Assembly (NCBI GenBank): GCA_004154925.1
Contig: QJNS01000013.1
Location: 372,001 to 436,000 of the forward strand
DNA: 64,000 nt
Origin: Monosporascus cannonballus
Taxonomy: Eukaryota; Ascomycota; Sordariomycetes; Xylariales
Direction: 5' to 3'
The position numbers and the translations under genes were made by a program. This document shows, piece by piece, positions 46,723-56,771 of this stretch (the stretch's first letter is position 1; each line of letters opens with the position of its first letter). The notes beneath the pieces were generated by a model. The model was not told the DNA's origin. It saw only the letters and a program-made list of their open reading frames with translations, and did no database searches.

Positions 46723-49700
46723 TCAAAATTGCTGCGATAACCGAGCTCGAGCTCGTGCTGTGGTAACCGTAACAGACATCCGTGAATTACAATCCTCCTC
46801 GTGCCTCCGCCGCTTGTTCGGTGCCAACAGTGTTTCTGACTGCGAAAACTTTCTTCTTAGCGCCGGAGAGACGTTGTCACTGAAGTCATCGGCCGCCTTC
46901 ACATAAGCAAGCAGCAGTTTGGCGTACGCAGCTGCAGTTGCAGCGGCATATTCTTGCCAAATTTTATTCTTGTGGGAGTCTGCATAGTCGCTGATGCCTC
47001 GGATAACAAGGCATGGGAGAGTATTCATGACGCCTGCTGCTTCCATTTCGAAGCAGAGGATGCCATGTTTCCTCGCTAAGCGATCTCTTTCTTTGGCGTC
47101 CTTGATTATCCGGTTGCCAGATGCAATGAGACCATAATGAATTATTGGATGATCTGAGGGCCGGCGGTCCCTCCTGTGTCTGTGACCGTCGAGGTTGGCA
47201 CATTCCTCTTGAGCTTTGCATTTCATGCATTCGGCTGTAAAAAGTTCGTCACGCTCCTGTCCGGGGTGTCGGTAGTCGGGCCTGCGCTTCTCAATTTCTT
47301 CAAGGTAAATCTTGAGTGGCTCGAGAGGGAGATTGGGGTCCGATCTCAAGGAACTTACAGCACTCATGAGAAAGCGTGGCGGGCGTTGAAGGGATCCCGT
47401 CGATTCGAAAATGCCATTCCGGAGAGATTTGCCTATATCATACTGGATCACCCCCGGCAAGCTGCCCGTTGGCGAACTCACGACAACATCACCGAGCCGT
47501 ACATCATTCTCTGCCGAAGGCACACCACCACCTATGCCCACCAAGAGACAGAATTTGATCGCGCGGAAGCTCCTTTTCATATGTGAAGCAGCATCGGCAG
47601 CCGAGTTTGTGCCATACTCCCCTGATGGGAGACATGCGGCAACGACGTTGTGATATCCCATTCGACCGAGCACATAATGATTGCTGTCTTCGAAAGCAGT
47701 CTCAACACTCTCGTATTTACAGTCGAAAAGTGTCCGTATCGCCAAAAGCTCTTTGGGCAGCGCACAAAGGATTCCAACGGTATATTGCCCTCGAGTGGGA
47801 GCATCGTCATCCACGGAGGATGCAGGCTCAGACAAAGTGCGATCGAATGGGAAGTCACTCGGGGATCGCAGTAGCCTTCGGGAAGTTGAACGCGACGAAA
47901 TTGGCTTGGGCTCCGAAATCGATGATACCAGGCTTGGTCCAATCCCGCTGTCTTCGACCGAGTCCTCGGAAGCCTCGGATGGGGACGGGGATTCCTCTTC
48001 TTCAGGGTGTCCTATGTCTCCCCAGAACCAATTAAATGTTGAATTTTGCCCAAAGATCACGGCCCCAGAATCCACAAGTGGAAAAGAAATCCTACTCGGG
48101 AGCAGGATTCTGGACATGGCCAAGGGCAGCAGAACCTGTACGGGATCGGAATGGTCTCGCCCCAGTGCGCCTTTACATCGACAGGACCCAAGGATTGTGC
48201 TTGGATTGTGCCAGATTATATCATCGCTCAGCCTCATCGGACTCGATTTGTGATTGTCGTCCACCTCCATGATTTGTTTGAGGTCGGAAAAGCAGGCGGC
48301 GAGATAGTACCGTCGCTTTGGCAGCTCGGTCCAGTAATCGCACATGCCCTTATCAGCCGGCTTGATGATTTCACCAAATCCACGTCCAACCAAAGTGATC
48401 GCCTGAATTGCTCGAGTGAAGTCGGCCCAGCTTTTGCCACGGGTCTGCAGCGTCGCCACACGCGGATAAAATGAATCCCTTTGGGTGGCCAAGTCCCGGA
48501 AGTCCCAGCCCTCGAGGTATCTGCGCGGTTTGTCGCTCATATTGGCGCCGGCGACATCGGATTGGTGGTCAATGAGCTTTTCTAATATGTTGTAGAAATG
48601 CTCAATCCGATCCTCGAGGAGAATATAGCCGTGTTTCTCAGGGTAGATTTTAAGGCCTGTATTCCTGGGATCTAAAATTACCTCAACAGCGGATTCGGCC
48701 TTGAATGGTTCAGATGACTCCTGGATATCATCATTCTTGAATAGAAATGCTGACTTGAATTTGTCTGTGGCATCGTGCCCTAAAGATGCTCGCACAAGAT
48801 GTAGTAAAGCACTTGTGCCGTTGATCAGCCAGCCTCGCTTGTCTCCCTCGTCCCACAGGAGTACGAACTTCGTGGAGATCCACTTGAGTCTCGGTATGTA
48901 ACCACTTCGGGTTACATGAAAAGGCGTGTCTTTGGCGCCGAGGGCAAATGGAGAGCCGCCTATGATCAATCTCCCTGGAGAGACGGAAATATCGGCAAGA
49001 ACGCAGCCCTCATGAGGCTTAGGAAGTCCCGAATGGCCAACAGGATGATGTGCCTGGGCCGAACCTGTGAACCGACACCTATCAGCAACTGTACCCTTTG
49101 GTATTTCAGAATAGCTCCCACCAGCGTAGAACTTGGCTTCCGAGCACCAACCAAGGACATGTCGAAGGTTTTCCAGGTCAAGACGGCCGTGTTTCGCGTG
49201 AGTCACGGTGTTATCCAGGTAGGATATGCGAGTTCCATCCTCCTTGTAGATCAGGTGCCAGAGAAGCATGTCTCCGCTTAGTTTCGTTGGAACCAGCATG
49301 GTAGAAAAGCCTTTGATAAAGATGTCTCCATTAAAGCGATCCACCCGTTGAGCTCGAGCCAAGCCCGCCATTATATTAAGCGGGATCTCTATACCAGTAC
49401 CTGACTCAGTTCTCGGTGGTATTGGGTATCCCTTGACGATCACTGGATTCATGAACATGTTGTGCCAGCACCGGCCGTTTGAGGGGCTGGCGAGTTGTTG
49501 AACTTCTTCTGTAGTGAAGTCGATCTTGTACACAGTGCCTGGTAAAGATGGCAACTCGGATACCTGGGGTAGAGCATCATTCCTACGAATATCGCTGATG
49601 AACGGTGTGCAATAAACGAGACCCTTTTGGCGATGGGACGTCCGAAGCGCAGCACCGAGCCAAGCAAGTTGTTCGCCAATTTCCGCAATAGAAGCCGCAA

Positions 49701-51957
49701 CTCCACAGGCCACAATCATGAATTTTGGTCCACTAATCCACCCGACAAGCTTAGTTCCGTCGGATAAATCGCCTAGAGACAAGTTATGGTCCGAATCCGA
49801 TCACAAACCCGGAGACTTACATGTATGTTGATCGCCAGGGCCGCTGCCGAGTACGTCTTTGACCAGTTGCATGGTCAGTTCCCCCATCAACGGCCATGTC
49901 TGGCTCATGTATTGCGCACAGGTTAAGGCCTGGGCATCCTGACAAGATCCAGTCAATGTAATGACTCTCTCAACTGCATCGAGTGGTTCGGCTTCGTATT
50001 GTTGCTTTTCGAGAAAACTCAGGGGGTCCCAGTCGAGCTCGAACATGGTTTTGTATACTTCCGAAGGCGTCTTTCTGCTGACCCTGTGAGTCGATGGTAG
50101 TGAATGGGTAATCCTCTGCCTGATCGTCTCCATGACGTTTGGCTTGGTTGGAGCCAAGCGAAATTCCCTGCGCAAGCGGGTGAGAAGCCATTCGTATGCC
50201 TCTGTGTTGAAGATAAAATCTCGATAGGCGAGGAGCCTAGGATTGTTAGTTTCTTGAATATCTTCTTGGTCCGATTCACTGGAGTCACGGTATGACGAGT
50301 CTCCATCGCTCAGTGCTCGATTAAACCCTTGTAGCGATGTCTCACAACCAGGAGCTCTGAGATCTTCCGTCTCAAGATATTTGTCTATCAGCACCTCCTC
50401 GAGTCGGATTCCTTCAAAATCCTGCTTCTCAAACCAGAGGCTCATGCGGTCTTCCAGGGGCATATTGTCAGAATTAGTTGTCAGTCTATCTGGGAGGCTT
50501 TCCACTTGCTGGACATACTTGTCTCGGAAGGACCCGGCGATGCCACTGGGACCCGATGGTGATTAGCATCTAGTGCACAGAGAATGACACATGCCGGCTT
50601 CCTTCACAGCTCTTGGGTCAAAACTCACCCTCGATACTTATGAATAAAAAACACAACATCACGGTGCATCTGAGTGGGTGCGTTATGGCCAACTTTAAGG
50701 GCGAAAGCCTTGAGCAGATCTGGAAGAATTACTGATATCCTTTTTCGAGTCTCTTCATCTGGATTTAAAGAGCTAACTTTGCTGAATATGTCATTCGCCA
50801 ATTCTCGTATGTAGCCTTTTCCTATGGAAGGTGCAACGCTCGATGTGCCGGAGTACTCTGTTGTAGTATCGTCAAATTCCAGCTCTGTCGAATCCAGTCC
50901 GTCGTGAGTGGCAGTTTCCTCCAAAGGATTTTGCCATTTCCCAAGCACGCCTTGTGTTGCAGATGCATATCCGGAGTCCGTTGGTGGCACGGATCTGCAA
51001 AAATGTTGGTGAGCTGCCCGATCGATAACGAAAATAAGAATCGACTGCCCTTTGGGGGTGGGGGGAACAGTATGGAGAAGGGCAAACCCACGATGCCTGA
51101 TCGTCTTTCGTCCTAGACAGCGTGATAACATCGGCAGAAGAAGTCTTGATAGCGTGCGCCCGGTTGTCGGCGTCCTCCCCGATAGTGGCTTTGTTAAAGC
51201 CGCCCATGATATTACCGGCGACACCGCTAAGATCGCCGCGCTGGTAGGAAGAGATAACACCCAGAAGACCCTGACCGGCTTCCTTAGCCAGATTGGGCTG
51301 CTTGAGGACACCTTGGGTAGAGTAAATATAAGGGAGATCGAGGGCGGTTCCGGAATGGCTAGAGTCGAAGATGGCCGTCAATCGGACCCCGGCCTGGAGA
51401 GGTCGGACCATTATCCTGCGCATCTCGTCGTCGGTTATGTGACCAACTTGGCGAAAGTCGACGGGGTATATAACTTCGTCGTACCCATCGAGCTCATCGC
51501 CGTCGAGGCCCTTAGTTTGACCACCATGGCCTATGTTACATTAAACATCAGAAGGTAAAGTTCACTTACACGCGTACGTACCGGAATAGTGGAAAAATAG
51601 GGAGTCGTTGGGCTTTGCGTCCTTTACCAGCCAATGCATAGCCCGCAATATGTTCTGCTTGGTAGGCTCGCTCATGGGGTTATGCTGATCGTCGGTGAGG
51701 ATGACCATGTTTTCCCGCTTATAGCTAAAGTTCTGGACAAGGTGGGCCGACATGTTGCGGACGTCGTTGATGCTTCCCCGCAGCTGGCCGCGCTGGCCGA
51801 GGTAGTTGATGCCGATCAGCAGGGCTTTCCTGCGGCCGCTACCGGTAGAGTATCTGAAACCATAGCCCTGAGAGTCGTGGCCGAAGTGCTGCGGACCTTG
51901 CGTAGACGTGGAAGGGGCACCTGGCCGTCCGTGGTTATAAGAGTTAGAGCTCTCCAT
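46723..51957 (-). CDS. Metacaspase-like / PNP_UDP fusion protein (predicted, 1651 aa)
   Basis: Exons (minus) are 51957-51582, 51530-51092, 50994-50629, 50545-49821 and 49772-46723. All five join in frame with GT-AG introns of 51, 97, 83 and 48 bp. Residues 1-271 are a metacaspase p20 ([21 protein letters not shown]). Catalytic His127 is kept (YSGHGGQTK), but the catalytic Cys position reads Ser183 ([20 protein letters not shown]). The domain stops at TKDDQ and lacks the p10 end. Intron 2 (donor GTGGGT) leads into [14 protein letters not shown], a fungal-specific helical domain with [10 protein letters not shown] and TQMHRD, then a large uncharacterised domain (about 640-1290). A C-terminal PNP_UDP domain (about 1297-1600) has [23 protein letters not shown] and [12 protein letters not shown] intact. 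Such PNP domains are known as effector modules of fungal NLR-like proteins. The splice from the metacaspase part is the weakest step; the PNP part could instead start separately. Confidence 0.6.
46870..47790 (-). other. PNP_UDP_1 nucleosidase domain (part of the fusion gene)
   Basis: The domain starts at [20 protein letters not shown] and runs to [13 protein letters not shown]. It has the phosphate/base-site [10 protein letters not shown], the ribose-binding FEMEAAG with its Glu, and RGISDYAD with the Asp used as general acid in MTA/AdoHcy nucleosidases. In family terms it is closest to the fungal receptor-associated nucleoside phosphorylases rather than to housekeeping PNP. Related domains in bacterial Detocs defence cleave ATP; whether this one does is inference. 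Confidence 0.8.
51092..51957 (-). other. Metacaspase p20-like domain with Cys-to-Ser at the active site
   Basis: The segment strongly resembles fungal type I metacaspases (Peptidase_C14), from the end of the prodomain ([10 protein letters not shown]) through the p20. Ser codon 51358-51360 (AGC on the coding strand) stands where relatives have Cys in DSCHSG. A second usual Cys, in LRGCINDV, also reads Ser. The catalytic His codon is 51528-51526. The final part of the protease, normally about 80-100 residues after KDDQ, is absent. Confidence 0.85.
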
Positions 51958-52397
51958 GGGAATGTCTGTATGGTGGTTTAGCAAGTGCACGCTCTACAGC
52001 GAAGAAAGGGAGGCTCTACTTGGCAGTACGCTATGGTTCGGCTGCCGTGGCGGTTGGTTGTAATGGCCATACTGCGATGGGGCCGGTTAATGCTGCTGTT
52101 GTGATGATTATCGGGCGTTAGCAAAGCGTGTACTACGGAGCAGCGGGGGCCGTGTGTCGCACATGGCACCCATATTGCTGGGGGAGGCGGTTGGTAGCCA
52201 CAGCCAGGAGAGGGGTGGTATCCTTGAGGCGGATAGTTGTTGGAGTTCGGTTGTGGCGGTCTGGAGACGGAGCAAGGTCAGGCAAGACGCAAGATTTAGG
52301 TATACGGCAGAGGGTCGCACGTGTGATAAATCTCTTGCGGTTGGTGGTGCTGTTGCGGCGGCACGCCACCACTACCATAGCCCGGGCGTCCGAACAT
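51958..52397 (-). pseudogene. Degenerate metacaspase prodomain
   Basis: Minus-strand translation shows the Pro/Gln/Tyr-rich prodomain typical of fungal metacaspases, but spread over three frames. MFGRPGYGSGGVPPQQHHQPQ comes first (ATG at 52397). A possible 60-bp intron (52320-52261) follows, then PQPNSNNYPPQGYHPSPG and YQPPPP. The frame then shifts to QQYG, and again to QYGHYNQPPRQPNH near 52040. Stops close each frame, and a candidate intron ending at ATACAG (about 51966) does not restore frame to the p20. So the original start is separated from the p20 by frameshifts, and the next usable ATG is 51957. Confidence 0.65.
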
Positions 52398-53821
52398 ATC
52401 GGGGTGATGGATGAAGTGTGAAATTTCTGGCAGATTCGATCGAGGAGTCTAGTTGGAGCAAAGGCGTGGGAGGGATGGGGATCGAGGCGGAAGAACGACT
52501 AGTGGTGGTGGGTTTGGGTCGTGTGAGATCGGTACCGCGCCGATACGCGTCGTCACTTGAGATGGAGCGTCTGGGAAGGACACAGCGGGAGTCGGACGTT
52601 GATGAAAGGATGAAAGGACCTTTCCTTGGACGCGAGGCTGAAGGGTTTTGGGGTGAAGGAGTCGAATAGTTGGGGTCGACGGGAAGCTGTCGGAGCAGAA
52701 CGGGGGATGCAATTGAAGGAAGCAAAGGTTAGTCCCACTCATGGGTCCCCCAATTTCTTGCTGACCAGAGGCCAAACCTACATAGTCCATCTTCCTTCCT
52801 ATATTACATCGCTTCTCTTCCGAAAGGGCGAGCCGGGATATTGGTCGTATGTCTTTCATGGCTTAGGGGCTTACGGTTATGCCATCTTCTTCGCCATCCA
52901 AACTAGTGCTAGAAGAAGCTACATCTAATCGTTTCCATTATGCGTCAATAGGTATGGAACTCCATCCAAGCCGTGATCCAAGGAAGATACGAGAATTCGA
53001 AGTTAGGATGCCCCGACTACGTCGATAGGAAATAAGTCGGCTGCGTCGGAGGTACGACGTCTGGATTATTGTAGCTATGGGCGTCCTCCCGGATGTGTCT
53101 TCGCGATTTCATCGAGGTGTTTCTTGATGGAGCAAGTAAGTCTGTCCCGAGAGGACGGGTGCTCTAAAGAACCACGGATGGCTAGGAGGTGCTTTCCCAT
53201 AGCCATGCTACAGCGCAAAAAGGGGAGGGGGTTGGGGGGATACAATCGGGTAGGAGACCGGACTACGCAGCTGGCTACACTGGAGTACACCAGCTACCAC
53301 GGTCCTGGATAACAGCTGATCCCGGTTCTTCCGCTCCTGCTATTTATCTGGCTCCGCGGACGTATATGCGGTAGCGTCCCGGGTTCATACCGTTTCTTAT
53401 GGACCTTCCCCAGAGATGAGGGATTTCACAAATCCGAGCAGGTATCTGATAAGGCTTAACGATAAATGAATTCATGTTCCTAAACTATCCGAAATAGCCC
53501 TACCCCAGTTGACCTCATAGCTGGAAAACAATCTAACTCTGCTTATGACCAAAGAGCGTATCGTGGTGGGAGATTCATAAAGTTTCCTAGGTGAATGTTT
53601 TTGTGTGGTCTGAAGACGAAGACGGCGGAAGAGCTGCGATCCACAAGAAAAAGGTGCGGGAAACCGAAACCGAAACCCAAACCCAAATCGAAATCTGAAC
53701 GAAAAACAGGGCCAGCCCTGAAGGGCCGCCCTTATTCGGCGCGTTTGCCAACCAAACCACCCTTAATAGAACCGATTCCAGCCTCATAGGTGCCACTACG
53801 CACTAAATGCACAGCCGCTAC
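52398..53821. other. Intergenic between the fusion gene and NBR1
   Basis: Upstream flank of the metacaspase relic and 3' flank of NBR1. Contains short C-rich CCGAAACCGAAACCCAAACC repeats near 53665-53695. Open frames of 60-136 codons near 52,400-52,900 have low-complexity composition. No supported gene. Confidence 0.45.
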
Positions 53822-56771
53822 CTACTTCCTGGCCACCATCTTGTGGTGCTCCGAGAGGTACTCCTCGTCAGAAGCATCGAGAATGTCGTACTCCTCATCC
53901 GTCAGGAAGCCGTCCGACTCCCCAGCCCACTCATCATCCTCGGCACAGTCCTCGAAGTCATCCTCTGAGTGCTCCAAAGCCGACGGTGTCAGCGCAGTTG
54001 TTCCTGTCTCGGCCTCCACAACAGCGCGGACTTCTTCATGGACGCTCGAAGAAGGAGACTCGTGCTCGAGCTTGGGGATGATCATTTGGCTCTTGGCCAA
54101 CTCGGTGGGGACCTCGGGCGTGGCCGGCTCGATAGCCTGTGGCTGAGGAACTGTTTTCGTCTTCGCCAAGGGGGCCGTAACCGTGACATCACACCATAAC
54201 TTGTGGCCGAACTTAACGCCATCGCGAGTCGTCAAACGCCAGTACGAAATGACCCTGCCTTCACGCTCGGGAGTGCGCATCAGGACCGTGAAGGGGAACT
54301 CCTGGCCAGGATTAAGAGCATTGTAGCACACTGTCGACTCGGAGGCCGACACAAGCTCGTGGATACCGGCTGGATGGGTAGGGTCGACGGCGCCCATGTA
54401 ATCGCCTCCGACAAACTTAACGGAGCAACCAGCGGGCCAGGGTACAGTGCCCTCATTTCGGAGAACCCAGGTTTGTTCGAAAGTATGGTTTGGAGGCAGA
54501 ACGGTACCATCAATGACCGTGTCATGCTTGAAGATGGCGACGAGGTCGGCCGAAGACGGCTTCTTCTCCTCAATCACTGGGGTAATCTCCGGCGCAATGA
54601 CCTCCTTCTTGACCTCAACATCCTCATTCTTCACCGAGGGAACCGACTCCTGCTCAGTAGGTTTGACATCAACAACGGTCTGCACAGGGGTAGCTGCTAT
54701 GCTATCGCGGGATGAAGTAGCCGTCTCAGTGGGCCGTCTGCTCGTACGGTGACGAACGGTACGGTCGCCCATGACGGGCAGACGCTGTCCATCCTCATGC
54801 TCGCCGGTTGTTGTCACGCTGACGGAACGAACCGGGGTCTTGAACTTGATAAGAGGGTGGGTCTTGTTATGGGTATTAGCCGGGTTCGCTTCGCAGTTAG
54901 CACAGAAGTCAACATCGTCGCAGATGGCACACTTGTAGCGGACGCCCGTGATATACCTCGAGCCACCTCGGGCGGAAGAGCACAGAGGACCGTCACAGCA
55001 GATGCCGAAATGGACGGCGCGGAACGCAGATCTTATGCTGGGGTTGGAAATCGGCTCGTAGATTGTCACGAAGCGATGGTTCGCGTGAACGAAGTCAGCG
55101 TTCTGGTGACACTCCGAGCAGTAGTCCCAGTCGGGGCAGTCGAGGCACTTGTGGCGGACACCACGGATGTACTTGTCGCAGCCATCACAGATAGCATTGT
55201 GGATGGCATTGCGTCCAGGAGGCAGGCGAGAGGAGATCGAGTGCTCAAATACGGTACCGGGAACAGCAGCCGCAAATCCGTGCTTGGGGTGGTGGCCATG
55301 TTGATCCTTGATGAAGCAGCTCTTACAGAGGTCGTAATCGTCGCACGTTGTGCAGTGGAGGAACTCCCGCTCAGGCAATTCTTGGACGCAGCAGTTGCAG
55401 GTTCGCGCATTGAACGCTGTGCTCCAAGTCGGTGCTAGGCTCACTCTCTCGCTAGATCTCGCTGCAGATCTGATGGGCAGGCTGAGAGCTGGAGACGGAG
55501 CCGGAGATTTCTTAGGCGCGACGTGCGTTGTGCTATTGCTAATCTGGCCATCCTTAATGGTTCGCTTGATGAGCCAGTGGCTCTCGTCATAGCACGTAAT
55601 GCCCCGGTTGACGCAGTCCTGGCAGAGGTCGAAATCACCGTCGTCGCAGGTGGAGCAGTGGAAGTGAGCGTCAGGGACGGCTTGATCACAGCTGTTACAA
55701 CACACAGTGAACTGACGCTTGCAGCCCGGGAAGACCGGAGCGGGCAAGGTGTCATCTTTCTTATCCACGGCCTGGCACGAGGCTGGAGCCTGCAGGGCAG
55801 TAGGAGCTGGGGAGGCCTGGGAAGGCTCTCCCTCCTGCTTCTTGGAGGCAGCCAGCTCTCGCTTGGAGACGTCATCTAGCATAGTCGTAAAGGGCATCTG
55901 AGCTGCCGTTTTGGAAAATTGGTACTGATTGAGTGGTGGTAGAGCACCGTCCAAAGATGATGCAGAGGGGGACAAAGGTGCCAGTGTAACTATTGGGGCG
56001 TCGCCCAGACTGTTGTCGAGGAAATCAATGACTTCCACACCCTCGGCATTCCGTCTCAGGTGGATTCTCGGCATTCCCCGTGACCGCCATTGGTGAATGA
56101 ACTTAGGAAACTCCTCGGGAGCCTGAGGAGCGACGATGGTATCTAACACCGCAGTAGAGGACTTGGCCGGAGTAGATGCAGGCGACGGCGCTCGTGGGAC
56201 AGGCTGTGCGGCGACGTTGATCTCGGGTTGGGACTCGGATTCATCCTCAACGGTTACAGGCTTAGGGCGGCTCGTATCCTCAACCGCAACCTTTTTAGTT
56301 ACACGAAGCTTCAGCTTCTGCTTGGCTTTGGCAGCTCGGTAAAGCTGCTTATAGACAGCAATGTTCTTCGGGTCAAGAACAACGTAGGCGGCGGCGGAAT
56401 CGGAATAACGCTCAAACGTGGCCTCAGTTCCAAAGGGAATTTGTAACAATGCACAGAGCTATCATGGGCATCAGTTAGTTAATTTAGTCGCCTTGGAATG
56501 ATTGGGTTCGGAATGCGTATCAAGGCATCGAAGACAGGATAACTAATCGCTCCAGCTAAGGATGGCGGAGCGACGACAATAATACCAAAGATGACAGGAA
56601 TAACGTATAGGTGGAGATGGCGCGAAGATGGGACGAGTAGAATAGACTCACCTTGTCCTCCAGCACGTTGACATTCAGGTCACGGAGAGGCAGCTTGTAG
56701 CGGCGGGTAATCCCATCATAATTCACCTTAAGGGTGATGGGAGTATCGAGATGGTTGACAGAAGACGCCAT
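53822..56771 (-). CDS. nbr1: NBR1-type selective autophagy receptor (PB1, four ZZ, FW domain)
   Basis: Predicted 918-residue autophagy cargo receptor, which links ubiquitinated proteins, peroxisomes or vacuolar hydrolases to Atg8. Exons (minus) are 56771-56652 and 56458-53822, joined in frame by a 193-bp intron. Residues 1 to about 95 are a PB1 domain (ITLKVNYDGITRRYKLPL, then a Tyr-rich second half after the intron). Four ZZ zinc fingers follow at roughly 295-345, 395-440, 460-505 and 530-590, each with repeated CxxC pairs and a late His. The FW (NBR1 box) domain is at about 690-790 (WVLRNEGTVPWPAGCSVKFV, WRLTTRDGVKFG). The acidic C-terminus holds DEEYDIL (897-900 = YDIL), a good W/Y-x-x-L LC3-interacting region. 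Four ZZ fingers is the filamentous-fungal form. Confidence 0.93.

Noticed and set aside
50625..51311. Alternative start of the PNP gene at an internal ATG in the 228-codon frame
   Set aside because: The N-terminal 100 residues of that frame are the metacaspase exon and intron read out of frame. Kept only as a competing possibility in the fusion finding.
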